Assembly (NCBI GenBank): GCA_038258425.1
Contig: JBBSPV010000003.1
Span: 1-64,000 of the forward strand
DNA from: DATLGB01 sp038258425
GTDB taxonomy: Bacteria > Actinomycetota > Thermoleophilia > Solirubrobacterales > Solirubrobacteraceae
Reading direction: 5' to 3'
DNA: 64,000 nt
Part shown: positions 53,709 through 62,675 of the stretch, piece after piece
How the letters are laid out: each line of letters starts with the position of its first letter
How positions within the stretch are numbered: the first letter of the stretch is position 1
The notes under the pieces: model-generated
What the model was told of the DNA's origin: nothing
Seen by the model: only the letters and a program-made list of their open reading frames with translations
Database searches by the model: none
Program-made: the position numbers and the translations under genes

Positions 53709-54484
53709 CGCACACGCTCCGGCAGCGGATCGCCAACGCGACGATCGCCGACCCCGAGCACCACACGACCATGGACCCGAACGGGGCGGCTCGCTCCGTC
53801 CAGGCGGCCAACGTCGACCTGCCGCAGGCCGAGCTGGACTCCATCTGGACGGCGTCCCATCTCGAGCGCCTCGCCCGCACGTACTGGTGGTACCTGTCGC
53901 GCATCTCGCTCGGACTCATCCGCGTCCACTACGGCGAGGCCGAGCGCGCGATCGTCATCATCGGCCGGCCCTTCGTCCTGCTGCGCTTCCAGCCGCCCGA
54001 GTACGAGCTCACCCCGGACTGTGGGGTGGTGCGCTGGCGGATCCGCGACGGTCTGCTCGTCGCCCGGCCCAACGACGGCTACCTCGAGATCGACGTGCGG
54101 CGCGGCGCGACGGACCAGCCGGGTTACGCGCGCGTCCACGTCGAGGTCGAGGTCTCGAACTTCTATCCGCGCCTGGCGCGGCCCTTCCGCTGGTTCTACG
54201 TCAACACGCAGTCGCGCATCCACGTGCTCGTCACCCACGGCTTCCTGCGCCGGCTGGCGAACCTCGATCTCGAGGAGTCCGCCATCGGCCGCTTCGCCGA
54301 GGCGTCGAACGCCGACGGGCTCGAGGCGCGCCCCGGCGGTCCCGCCGACCCGCGGCCGGAGTCCGAGCTCGCCGCGGAGGACGTCACGGTCGGCGACACC
54401 CCGTGGGCGGTCATCGCCGCGCTGGCCGCGGCCTTCGCGCTGTTCGCCGCGGCGCTGGCCTGGTCGCTGCGCGCGAAGGACTGA
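53705..54484 (+). CDS. hypothetical protein with C-terminal membrane helix
   Basis: A 259-residue protein. The body (20-200) is mostly beta with LARTYWWYLSRISLGLIRVHYG, CGVVRWRIRDGLLVARPNDGYLEIDV and VSNFYPRLARPFRWFYVNTQSRIHV (in parts), a pattern seen in conserved actinobacterial proteins encoded next to SDR genes. The C-terminus is one hydrophobic helix (WAVIAALAAAFALFAAALAW) and a short basic tail, so it is membrane-anchored. Translationally coupled to the SDR gene. Not assigned. Confidence 0.7.
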   Translation: MTHTLRQRIANATIADPEHHTTMDPNGAARSVQAANVDLPQAELDSIWTASHLERLARTYWWYLSRISLGLIRVHYGEAERAIVIIGRPFVLLRFQPPEYELTPDCGVVRWRIRDGLLVARPNDGYLEIDVRRGATDQPGYARVHVEVEVSNFYPRLARPFRWFYVNTQSRIHVLVTHGFLRRLANLDLEESAIGRFAEASNADGLEARPGGPADPRPESELAAEDVTVGDTPWAVIAALAAAFALFAAALAWSLRAKD

Positions 54485-54550
54485 GTGACGTCGTCCGGCC
54501 GTCCGAGCCTGCGAAGTGTGACGTCGTCCGGTCGTCAGAGCCTGCGAGGA
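54485..54550. repeat. two tandem 33-bp repeats after a stop codon
   Basis: Units at 54485 and 54518 start GTGACGTCGTCCGG and differ at a few bases. They begin on the base after the TGA of the upstream gene, between convergent genes. Confidence 0.75.
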
Positions 54551-54578
54551 CGGAGAGGACGAACCCCCCTCCCCCCTC

Positions 54579-55559
54579 CTACTCGCGCAGCGCCCGCAGC
54601 TTGGCTCTGTCGTGGCGCGAGTGCACGCGGCGTACGGTGCCCGAGCGCGAGCGGGTCACCAGCGACTCCGTCGTCGCTCCGCGCGCGCCCTGGTAGCGGA
54701 CGCCCTGCAGCACGTCGCCGTCCGTGACGCCCGTGGCCGAGAAGAACGCGTTGTCGCCCTTGACGAGATCGTCCTGGGTGAGCACGAGGTCGAGGTCGTA
54801 GCCGGCCTCGACCGCCGCCCGGCGCTCGTCGTCGTCGCGCGGCCACAGCCGCCCGACCAGCCCGCCGCCCATGCACTTGACCGCACACGCGGAGATCACG
54901 CCCTCCGGCGTGCCGCCGATGCCCCAGAGCAGCTCGACCGGCGCGCGGTGCGACGAGGCCAGCAGCGCCCCGGACACGTCCCCGTCGGCGATCAGCCGCA
55001 CGCGGGCCCCGGCGGCGCGGATGGCCTCGATGCCGGCCTCGTGGCGGGGGCGGTCGAGCACGATGGCCGTGACGTCGCCGATGTCGATCTCCTTGCGCTC
55101 GGCGACCAGCCCGATTGTCTCGCCGAGCGGCCGGTCGAGATCGAGCAGGTCGGCGATCTCCTCGGCGCCGGCCATCTTCTCCATGTACACGCACGGGCCG
55201 GGATCGAACATCGTTCCGCGCTCGGAGAGGGCGATCACCGCGAGGGCGCTGGGCATGCCCTTCGCGCACAGCGTCGTGCCCTCGAGCGGATCGACGGCGA
55301 TGTCGACCTCGGGCTGGGAGCCGTCGCCGACGCGCTCGCCGTTGGCGAGCATCGGGGCCTCGTCCTTCTCCCCCTCGCCGATCACGACGATGCCGTCCAT
55401 GCCGACGGTGCCGAGCACGGCATGCATGCCGTCGACGGCCGCCTGGTCGGCGCTGAGCTTGTCCCCCCGCCCGATCCAGCCGGAGGCGCCCATGGCGGCC
55501 GCCTCCGTGACCCGGACGAGTTCGAGGGCGAGGTTGCGGTCGGGCTTGGACGGGCTCAT
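54579..55559 (-). CDS. glpX: class II fructose-1,6-bisphosphatase
   Basis: A 326-residue GlpX phosphatase of gluconeogenesis. Seen: the Li-sensitive phosphatase motif VDPLEGTTLCAKGMP, GEGEKDEAPML (metal Glu), GGTPEGVISACAVKCMGG and FSATGVTDGD. Only fructose-1,6-bisphosphatase type of many actinobacteria. ATG overlaps the TGA of the membrane gene upstream (ATGA). Confidence 0.95.
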   Translation of the reverse strand: MSPSKPDRNLALELVRVTEAAAMGASGWIGRGDKLSADQAAVDGMHAVLGTVGMDGIVVIGEGEKDEAPMLANGERVGDGSQPEVDIAVDPLEGTTLCAKGMPSALAVIALSERGTMFDPGPCVYMEKMAGAEEIADLLDLDRPLGETIGLVAERKEIDIGDVTAIVLDRPRHEAGIEAIRAAGARVRLIADGDVSGALLASSHRAPVELLWGIGGTPEGVISACAVKCMGGGLVGRLWPRDDDERRAAVEAGYDLDLVLTQDDLVKGDNAFFSATGVTDGDVLQGVRYQGARGATTESLVTRSRSGTVRRVHSRHDRAKLRALRE

Positions 55560-56014
55560 AGGACTCCCGGTGGCTTGCGGCGGCGCTCGGACTCGGCGGA
55601 GCGCATGGCTCCCCCGGCGGCGACCGCGAGGGCGGACAGCATGGCGAGGTACCAGCCGACGGCCAGGCTGATCTGGCTGCGCGGCTCGCCGGGGCGGCTG
55701 ATGACCCCGACGTAGAAGACGACGGTGACGGCGGCGAGGCCGACCACGGCGGTCAGCTCCCCGCGCGGCCAGGACAGCTCCCGGTCGCGCAGGATGATGT
55801 AGAGCAGGATCAGGGGCGCCACGGCGGCGAGCAGGATGACGAAGCGCGCGAGGCCGTTGGCCTGCCAGATCGAGGCGGCGTCGCGGCTGCCGTCGACCAC
55901 CGCGTTGGGGTTGTCGGCGTTCGGGGAGTAGGCCGGGAGGAACAGCGCCACGGCGAGCAGGACCCCGCCGACGGCGGCGACGACTTCCCCCCGTCCGAGC
56001 TTCGCGCGCGACAT
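55556..56014 (-). CDS. small membrane protein of unknown function
   Basis: A 152-residue protein with four hydrophobic segments (VVAAVGGVLLAVALFLPAY, FVILLAAVAPLILLYIIL, AVVGLAAVTVVFYVGVI, YLAMLSALAVAAGGA). The loop AYSPNADNPNAVVDGSRDAASIWQA (in parts) after the first helix is distinctive. ATG lies 9 nt after TAGGGT. Operon with glpX (4-bp overlap). Not recognised. Confidence 0.7.
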   Translation of the reverse strand: MSRAKLGRGEVVAAVGGVLLAVALFLPAYSPNADNPNAVVDGSRDAASIWQANGLARFVILLAAVAPLILLYIILRDRELSWPRGELTAVVGLAAVTVVFYVGVISRPGEPRSQISLAVGWYLAMLSALAVAAGGAMRSAESERRRKPPGVL

Positions 56015-56046
56015 GCCGTGGCGACCCTACCTACGCTGGGCCCCGC

Positions 56047-56805
56047 GTGCGCCTCGAGTCCCTCCTGCCGCCCGGCGATCCCGTCGATCCCCTCGAGCGG
56101 CTCGCGGGGACCCGTCCGTGGGACCGCGTGACGACCGGCCGCCCCTACGTGCTGGCCAACATGGTGGCGAGCCTCGACGGCCGCGTCGCCCTCGACGGCG
56201 GCTCGACCGGGCTGGGGGGCGAGGGCGACAGGGCGATGTTCTTCGCCTTGCGCGGCGTCGTGGACGCGGTGCTCGTGGGCACCGCCACGGTGCGCGCGGA
56301 GACCTTCGGCCGGCTCGTCGCGAGCCAGGAGCGGCGCGCCGCTCGCGAGGCGCTCGGGCTCGCCGGCGATCCGTGGCTCGTGCTCCCGACCCGCTCGGGC
56401 GACGTGCCGTGGGAGGCGCCGCTGTTCGACGCGCCGGAGCAGCCGGTCGCGGTGGTCTGCCGGCCGGGAGCCGTGAGGGTGCCCGAGGGGGTGCGCGCCC
56501 GGGTCGAGGTCGTCGAGGTCGACGAGCCCTCGCCCCTGGCCGCGCTGGCCGCGCTGCAGACGTCCCACGGCGTGCGCGCCGCGCTGTGCGAGGGCGGCCC
56601 GACGGTGCTCGGGGCGCTCGTGGCCGAGGGCGGGCTGGACGAGCTGTTCCTCACGCTCGCGCCGGTGCTCGCCGGCGGGGCCACGGACGCCCTGCGGATC
56701 GTCGCCGGCCTCGACGTGGACGCGGCGCGGCGCCTGCGGCTCGAGTGGGTCCTGCGCGACGGCGGCGACCTGCTCCTGCGCTACACGACGACGGGGGCGC
56801 GATGA
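56047..56805 (+). CDS. RibD C-terminal (pyrimidine/dihydrofolate reductase-like) protein
   Basis: A 252-residue dihydrofolate-reductase-fold protein. RibD_C signatures: YVLANMVASLDGRVAL, VDAVLVGTATVRAE, LCEGGPTVLGALVAEGGLDELFLT (in parts). It has no deaminase domain, so it is not a complete RibD; such proteins reduce pyrimidine- or pterin-like substrates using NADPH. GTG 9 nt after TACGCT. Its TGA overlaps the ATG of the SDR gene. Confidence 0.85.
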   Translation: MRLESLLPPGDPVDPLERLAGTRPWDRVTTGRPYVLANMVASLDGRVALDGGSTGLGGEGDRAMFFALRGVVDAVLVGTATVRAETFGRLVASQERRAAREALGLAGDPWLVLPTRSGDVPWEAPLFDAPEQPVAVVCRPGAVRVPEGVRARVEVVEVDEPSPLAALAALQTSHGVRAALCEGGPTVLGALVAEGGLDELFLTLAPVLAGGATDALRIVAGLDVDAARRLRLEWVLRDGGDLLLRYTTTGAR

Positions 56806-57812
56806 GTCTCAGCGTCGCCGTCACGGGTCCCACGGGCGACCTCGGGCGGGCGCTGCTGCGCGCGCTTGACCGCTGCCCGGAGGTCGACGCGGTGCTCGGC
56901 ATGGCCCGCCGGCCGTTCGACCCGGCCGCCGCGGGCCTGGGCAAGACGCGCTACCGGCAGGGCGACGTGCTCGACCGCCCCGCGCTCGACGCGCTCTTCG
57001 GCGAGGCCGACGTCGTCGTCCACCTCGCCTTCCTCATCATGGGCGGCGCGGAGGAGACCCGGCGGATCAACCTCGAGGGCTCGGGCAACGTCTTCGCCGC
57101 CGCCGTGGCCGCCGAACGCTGCCGGCGGGTGGTCTACACGTCGTCCGTGGCGGCCTACGGCTTCCACGCCGACAACCCGTCGCCGCTGACCGAGGCGGTG
57201 CCGCCCCGCGGCACCGAGAGCCATGACTACTCCGCCCAGAAGGCCGAGCTCGAGGGCGTGCTCGCGGCGACGCTGCGCGACACGGACGTCGACGGCTACG
57301 TCTTCCGCCCCTGCATCGTCGCCGGGGCCGACGCGCTCCTGCTCACGGACAGCATCCCCGGCGCGGGCCTGGCCGCCCACGTGCCGGACGCCGTGCGGGA
57401 AGCCCTCGGGCGGCTGCCGCTGCTCAGGCCGGTGCTGCCGGACCCCGGCGTGCCCTTCCAGCTCGTCCACGCCGATGACGTCGCGGACGCGCTCGTCGCC
57501 GCCATCCTTGGCCGTGGCGAGCCCGGCGTCTACACCCTCGCCGGGGACGGACTCGTGACGGTCTCCGACGTGGCCCACGCGCTCGGCTGGCACGCCGTGC
57601 GCGTGCCCGGCGCCGGCGTCCGGGCCACCGCGCGGCTGGTCGAGCGCCTGCCGCTCATGCCGCCGGAGGCGCAGTGGATCGCGGCGTTCACGCACCCCGT
57701 GGTCATGGACACCGGCCACGCCCGGCGCGCGCTGGGCTGGCGCCCACGCCACGACGCCGGCGCCGTGCTCGCCGAGACGGTCGCTGCCGCCCGCGACGCC
57801 GGCCGGATCTAG
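56802..57812 (+). CDS. NAD-dependent epimerase/dehydratase family (extended SDR)
   Basis: A 336-residue extended SDR. NAD motif VTGPTGDLGRALLRAL; DVVVHLAFLIMGG; TSSVAAYGFHADN; the catalytic pair Tyr-x3-Lys is replaced by SHDYSAQKAELE, where Y and K keep the spacing. Translationally coupled to the RibD-like gene. Acts on a sugar nucleotide or lipid-type alcohol; not known. Confidence 0.87.
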   Translation: MSLSVAVTGPTGDLGRALLRALDRCPEVDAVLGMARRPFDPAAAGLGKTRYRQGDVLDRPALDALFGEADVVVHLAFLIMGGAEETRRINLEGSGNVFAAAVAAERCRRVVYTSSVAAYGFHADNPSPLTEAVPPRGTESHDYSAQKAELEGVLAATLRDTDVDGYVFRPCIVAGADALLLTDSIPGAGLAAHVPDAVREALGRLPLLRPVLPDPGVPFQLVHADDVADALVAAILGRGEPGVYTLAGDGLVTVSDVAHALGWHAVRVPGAGVRATARLVERLPLMPPEAQWIAAFTHPVVMDTGHARRALGWRPRHDAGAVLAETVAAARDAGRI

Positions 57813-57843
57813 TCGGCGGGGCCCGGCGACCAGCCACGCCGGG

Positions 57844-57888
57844 GGTGGTCGAGGTTAAGGCCCACCCTGGTACCCAACCTCGACCACC
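57844..57888. terminator. bidirectional hairpin terminator
   Basis: 13-bp arms GGTGGTCGAGGTT and AACCTCGACCACC, 19-nt loop, between the convergent SDR and permease genes. Confidence 0.6.
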
Positions 57889-57938
57889 TCACGCTGCCCG
57901 CCGCGACCCGCGCGTTCCACCATCGCGCCGAGCGATCG

Positions 57939-58787
57939 CTACTCGCCCGTCACCGCGCCGAGTGTCAGGCCCGTGACGAGCCAGCGGCGCACGATCAGGC
58001 CGCAGATGATCATCGGGGCCACGACGATGGTGCCGATCGCCGTCAGCTGCCCCCAGTCGATCGAGGTCTGGGTGACGAGCTGGGACGCGGCGATGGGCAG
58101 CGTCTGCGAGTCGGGGCCGGAGAACGTCGAGGCGAAGGCGTAGTCGTTCCAGGAGAACACAAGGCACAGGACCGCGGTCGTCGCCAGGCCGGGCAGGGTG
58201 AGCGGCAGGGCGACGTGGCGGAAGGCCTGCCAGCGCGTGGCGCCCTCGGTCATCGCCGCCTCCTCCAGCGACGGCGGCAGCTGGGCGAAGAACGCGTTCA
58301 TGATCCAGATCGCGAAGGGCAGGTTGAAGGTCAGGTACGCGACGATCAGCCCGAACACGGAACCGAGCAGCCCGGTGAAGCGGAAGATGACGAAGAGCGG
58401 GAGGATGACCGCGGCGATCGGCGCCATCCGGGTCGAGATGATCCAGAAGGCGACGTGGTCCTTGCCGCGGAAGCGCGCCCGGGCGAGGCCGTAGCCGGCC
58501 ATGGAGCCGAGGACGACGGCGATGAGCGTCGAGACCCCCGCGGCGACGATCGAGTTGCGGATGTAGGGCGCGATGTTGTTGCCGCCCGTGAACAGCGCCT
58601 TGTAGTGCTCGAACGTCGGCTTGAAGAAGACGGTCATCGAGCCCGAGGTGATGTCGGCGGACGGCTTGAGCGAGGACAGGGCCATCCACAACAGCGGGAT
58701 GAGCGTCCACAGCAGCACGACGACGAGCAACGCGCCCTTGCCGATCCCGATCCCACGGCGCTCGCGCGCGCCGGCCATGGCACTCAC
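57939..58787 (-). CDS. carbohydrate ABC transporter permease (MalG type)
   Basis: A 282-residue membrane subunit with six hydrophobic segments. The EAA loop that docks the ATPase is PPSLEEAAMTEGATRWQAFRHVALPL (in parts). It ends in the cytosolic tail RRWLVTGLTLGAVTGE typical of CUT1-family MalG/UgpE. GTG 58787 overlaps the TGA of the partner permease; ATG 58778 is the alternative. Confidence 0.93.
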   Translation of the reverse strand: MSAMAGARERRGIGIGKGALLVVVLLWTLIPLLWMALSSLKPSADITSGSMTVFFKPTFEHYKALFTGGNNIAPYIRNSIVAAGVSTLIAVVLGSMAGYGLARARFRGKDHVAFWIISTRMAPIAAVILPLFVIFRFTGLLGSVFGLIVAYLTFNLPFAIWIMNAFFAQLPPSLEEAAMTEGATRWQAFRHVALPLTLPGLATTAVLCLVFSWNDYAFASTFSGPDSQTLPIAASQLVTQTSIDWGQLTAIGTIVVAPMIICGLIVRRWLVTGLTLGAVTGE

Positions 58788-59716
58788 GACGTCACCCCCT
58801 GGCCGCGCAGCATCCGCAGGAAGAGGTTGGCCAGCAGGATCGACACGGCGAGCATGGACAGGCCGATGGCCGCCGCGTAGCCGAGGTCGAAGAAGCGGAA
58901 GCCCGTCTCGTAGAGGCGGATGGGCACGGTCTTGGTCGCGTCCGCCGGGCCGCCGGCCGTCGTGTTGGTGATGATGTCGAAGTAGCGGATCGCGTCCATG
59001 GAGCGGATGAGCAGGGCGACGACGATCACGCCCGTCAGGGACGGGAAGACGATGTGGCGCAGCCGCTGCACGTAGTTGGCCCCGTCGAGCTGCGCGGCCT
59101 CCAGCAGCGGGCCCGGCACCGAGGCCAGGCCGGCGAGCACGATCAGCGTGACCAGCGGCGTCCACTGCCAGACGTCCATGAGCGTCACGGAGAGGAAGGC
59201 CGCGGTCGGGGAGCCGAGCAGGTCGCCCGAGAAGAGGTGCAGCTGCGTGAGGACGTACGCGTAGAGGCCGTAGGTCGAGTCGGTGAGGAAGCGCCCGAGC
59301 AGCCCGACGATCACCGGCGCCATGAACATCGGCATGAGGATCAGCGACAGGCTGAGGTTGCGCAGCACCTTGGTGGCGTGCAGCAGCAGGGCGAAGCCGA
59401 TGCCGAGCGTCATCTCGAGGCCGACGGTGAGCGCGAAGTACACGATCGAGCGCAGCCAGCTCGCCCCCACCGCGCTGTCGGTGAACAGCCGCGTCCAGTT
59501 GTCGAACCCGGCCCAGGTGAGGGTGATCCCCCCGAGCAGGCCGACCCGGGAGAAGCTCATGGCGATGATGTAGAAGAACGGGAACAGCGAGAGCAGCGCG
59601 AGCAGCGCCAGCGCCGGCGCGAGCATGGCTCCGTTGAAGCTCAGGCGCGGGCCGCGGCGGGGAGCCCGGGTCTGCTCCGTGCGGCTGCGGACCCGTCCGG
59701 CGGCGGCGGTGCTCAC
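58784..59716 (-). CDS. carbohydrate ABC transporter permease (MalF/UgpA type)
   Basis: A 310-residue permease. A basic N-terminal tail (RSRTEQTRAPRRGPR) is followed by six membrane segments and an EAA loop (PGPLLEAAQLDGANYVQRLRHIVFP, in parts). The GTG start overlaps the binding-protein stop (GTGA). Confidence 0.93.
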   Translation of the reverse strand: MSTAAAGRVRSRTEQTRAPRRGPRLSFNGAMLAPALALLALLSLFPFFYIIAMSFSRVGLLGGITLTWAGFDNWTRLFTDSAVGASWLRSIVYFALTVGLEMTLGIGFALLLHATKVLRNLSLSLILMPMFMAPVIVGLLGRFLTDSTYGLYAYVLTQLHLFSGDLLGSPTAAFLSVTLMDVWQWTPLVTLIVLAGLASVPGPLLEAAQLDGANYVQRLRHIVFPSLTGVIVVALLIRSMDAIRYFDIITNTTAGGPADATKTVPIRLYETGFRFFDLGYAAAIGLSMLAVSILLANLFLRMLRGQGVTS

Positions 59717-61191
59717 GCGAGCTCCTTCTGGTTGGCGATCGCCTCGTCGACACCCTGCTTGGCCTGGCGCATGAACTTCTCCGGGTCGCCGCCGTCGGCC
59801 AGCATCTTCGACAGCGCCGTGAAGATCGCGGTGTCGCACGCGTTCCAGGCGGGGATCTTCGGCCGCAGCCCGATGTTGTCGGGCTTCCAGGCCTCCTCGA
59901 TCGCCCCGTAGGTGAGGATGTTCGGGATCTTCGAGGGCGGCTTGCGCGCCTTGACGACCTCGGGCAGCTGGTAGACCGACGCGCGCGTCGGGGTGCCCCC
60001 GCCCACGTCGCTCTTGAGGTTCGTGAGCTGCGTCTTCTTGCTCGTCGCCCACACGACGAACAGCCAGGCGGCCCGCTGGGCGTCCTTGGACGCCGTCGCG
60101 TTGACGCCGATGCCGGTGCCGCCGTACATGTCCGAGCGCCGGGCGGGGCCCTTGGGCAGCGGCGCGAAGCCGACCTTGCCCTTCAGGGCGGAGCCCTCGA
60201 CGGTGGCGGCGTCCTCGTGCCACAGCGGGGCCATGGCGGCCTTGCCGGCGATGAAGCCCTCCGCCGCCCCCGTCCAGTCCCAGCCGAGGCTCGACGGGCT
60301 CGCCACGCGCAGCAGCCGCTGGTAGAAGTCGGCCGCCTTGAGCGCCGCGTCCTTGGTGAGCAGGGACTCGCCGGGGTCCGTCGCGCCGAGGGCGCCCACC
60401 TTGTCGCCCTTGCCGAAGTAGTCGCCGCCGAAGGACCACAGGACGTTGGAGAAGTCGTTCATCAGCGCGTCGTGCTGCTTGGCCATGTGCAGCGTCCCGT
60501 ACGGCACGTCCTTCGTCGCGTGCTTGCCGAACCACGTCGCCATCTTCAGGTACTGCTCCCAGGTGGAGTCCATGGACGGCGTCGGGTCGAACCCGAGGTC
60601 CTGCTTCATCCGGTCCCCGTACTTCTCGAACAGGTCCTGCCGGTACATCCAGATCATCGTCGGCGCGTCGTAGGGCAGCGCGTAGACGACGTCCGCCTCC
60701 TCGAACTTGCCGGCCGCCTCGAGCTGGGTCGGGATGAAGTCGCCCATGTCGTGCGCGGAGGGCAGGTCCTCGTCGTCCTGGAACTGGTTGAGCGGCGCCA
60801 GCGCCTTGTGGTACGGCGCGAGGATCTGGTACGGGTCGGCGTAGATCACCTCGTAGTTGCCCAGGCCGGAGGCGAAGTCCAGCGCCACCTTCTGCACGAG
60901 CGCGCTGAGCTCGAGCTGCGTGATCTTGACCTTGATGCCGGTGAGCTGCTCGAACTCGGCGAGGTTGGCGCCGATGGCGAGCGTCGGCGCCGTGTTCTCC
61001 GAGATGAAGTTCAGCGTCGTGCCGGCGTAGCGGCGCCACGGGTCGCCGCCCGCCTTGGCGACCTTCGCCTTGCCTCCCGACCCGCCGCACGCGCCGAGCG
61101 CGCCCGGCAGCGCCAGGGTGGCCGCGCCCGCACCGAACCGGGCCAGCGCCTGGCGGCGGGTGAGTCCTGCCGGTTCCCTCGACCCGAGCAT
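59713..61191 (-). CDS. ABC transporter substrate-binding lipoprotein (Tat/lipobox)
   Basis: A 492-residue extracellular solute-binding protein family 1. The N-terminus has TRRQALARFGAGAATLALP (Tat-like twin Arg) and a lipobox LGAC just after. Binding-domain features include IKVKITQLELSALVQK, PYDAPTMIWMYRQDLFEKYG, a GYWN-like sugar region and WEQYLKMATWFG. Family members bind oligosaccharides, sugar alcohols or glycerol phosphates. First gene of the operon; the MsmK/UgpC-like ATPase is not encoded here. Confidence 0.92.
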   Translation of the reverse strand: MLGSREPAGLTRRQALARFGAGAATLALPGALGACGGSGGKAKVAKAGGDPWRRYAGTTLNFISENTAPTLAIGANLAEFEQLTGIKVKITQLELSALVQKVALDFASGLGNYEVIYADPYQILAPYHKALAPLNQFQDDEDLPSAHDMGDFIPTQLEAAGKFEEADVVYALPYDAPTMIWMYRQDLFEKYGDRMKQDLGFDPTPSMDSTWEQYLKMATWFGKHATKDVPYGTLHMAKQHDALMNDFSNVLWSFGGDYFGKGDKVGALGATDPGESLLTKDAALKAADFYQRLLRVASPSSLGWDWTGAAEGFIAGKAAMAPLWHEDAATVEGSALKGKVGFAPLPKGPARRSDMYGGTGIGVNATASKDAQRAAWLFVVWATSKKTQLTNLKSDVGGGTPTRASVYQLPEVVKARKPPSKIPNILTYGAIEEAWKPDNIGLRPKIPAWNACDTAIFTALSKMLADGGDPEKFMRQAKQGVDEAIANQKELA

Positions 61192-61262
61192 CGACGGAGC
61201 GCGTACCCGGAGCCTCGCGGCCTAACCCGGGGTGGTGCGCGCCGTGACATGCTCCCTGCACC

Positions 61263-62675
61263 GTGAGCACCACGGAGCTCTCAGCCGCCGACCGCGGGTC
61301 GCTCCAGGCCGAGCGGGGACCCGTGAACATGGCCGTAGCCGGGCTGCTCGTATTCGAGGGCGGCGACGGGACGTCGGTCGCGGCCGTGCGCCGCCGCCTC
61401 GCCGAGCGCCTGCATCTCGTCCCTCGCTACCGGCAGCGGCTCGCCGACCCGGCCTTCGGGATGGCCAACCCGGTGTGGGTCGACGACGACGGCTTCGACC
61501 TCGACTGGCACCTGCGCCACGCCCGCCTGCCCGAGCCGACGCGCGACGCGCTCGCCGCCTACGTGGCGCGCGAGATGTCGCGGCGGCTGGACCGGACGCG
61601 GCCGCTGTGGGAGCTCCACGTCGTCGAGGGCCTCGACCCCGGCGGGCCCGGCGAGGGCCGCGCCGCGCTGCTGGCCAAGATGCACCATGCGCTCGCGGAC
61701 GGCCTGGCCGCCGTCGGGATCGGCATGGTCCTGCTGGACCCGACGCCCGAACCGCTGCCCATCGAGCCGCCGGGCGAGGGCTGGACGCCGCAGGGCTTCG
61801 ACCGCCGTCGTCACCTGCTCGCGACGGTCGCTACCCGGCCCCTGGCCCGTGCCCAGCGCCTCGTGCTCGACGGGACCCTGCGCGCCCTGGACACGTCGGC
61901 CCGGCAGGCGGCGACGGACGTGCGCCGCGCCACGGAGCTCGCGACGGAGCTCGCGCGCCAGCGCCCGCAGGCCCCGATGACGCCGCTCAACGCCCCCATC
62001 TCCCCCAACCGCCGCTTCGCGCTGCGCAGTGCCGGGCTCGCGGAGGTCAAGGCCGCCGGCCGGGCGGCGGGCGGCACGGTCAACGACGTCGTCCTCGCCG
62101 TCGTCACGCGGATGCTCGCCCGCTACCTCGAGGCGGCCGGGACGGACCTCGGCGGCCGCGATCCGGTGGCGCTCGTGCCGGTCTCCATCCGGGCCGAGGG
62201 CGAGGAGGGCGGCAACCGGATCTCGACGGTCTTCGTCGACCTCCCGGTCCGCGCCGCGAGCCTCCAGGCGGCCGTGCCGGTGGTGAGCGCCGCCATGGGC
62301 GACCTGCGGGCCTCGGCCGCCGTGCGGGCCGGGGCCGTGATCGCCGGGGCGGCCGGGGCCGTGCCGCCGCTGGTCGGCGGCGTCATGGTCCGCGCGCTGG
62401 GCGGCGTGCGCGCGATGAACCTCGTCGTCTCCAACGTCCCCGGACCGCAGCAGCCCTTCTACATGAACGGCAGCCGCCTGCTCGAGGTCGTGCCCGCCGT
62501 GCCGTTGAACCCCGCCCACCAGGGCCTGAGCGTCGGCGTGCTCTCCTACGACGGCGGCGTGGGCTTCGGGCTGCTGGCCGACGCGCGCCTGCGGCCCGGC
62601 CTCGACCTCGTCGCCGGGGCGCTGGACGACGCGCTCGACGAGGTCCGGGCCCTCAGCGGTCCAGCCACTTCGTGA
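61263..62675 (+). CDS. wax ester synthase/diacylglycerol acyltransferase (WS/DGAT)
   Basis: A 470-residue bifunctional acyltransferase of the WES/Tgs family making triacylglycerol or wax esters for storage. The catalytic motif HHxxxDG is HHALADG (141-147). Other family features: PLWELHVVEGL, NDVVLAVVTRML and NVPGPQQPFYMNGSRLLEVVP (in parts). GTG start at 61263. Divergent from the binding protein; overlaps the convergent LOG gene by 23 bp at the 3' end. Confidence 0.92.
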   Translation: MSTTELSAADRGSLQAERGPVNMAVAGLLVFEGGDGTSVAAVRRRLAERLHLVPRYRQRLADPAFGMANPVWVDDDGFDLDWHLRHARLPEPTRDALAAYVAREMSRRLDRTRPLWELHVVEGLDPGGPGEGRAALLAKMHHALADGLAAVGIGMVLLDPTPEPLPIEPPGEGWTPQGFDRRRHLLATVATRPLARAQRLVLDGTLRALDTSARQAATDVRRATELATELARQRPQAPMTPLNAPISPNRRFALRSAGLAEVKAAGRAAGGTVNDVVLAVVTRMLARYLEAAGTDLGGRDPVALVPVSIRAEGEEGGNRISTVFVDLPVRAASLQAAVPVVSAAMGDLRASAAVRAGAVIAGAAGAVPPLVGGVMVRALGGVRAMNLVVSNVPGPQQPFYMNGSRLLEVVPAVPLNPAHQGLSVGVLSYDGGVGFGLLADARLRPGLDLVAGALDDALDEVRALSGPATS

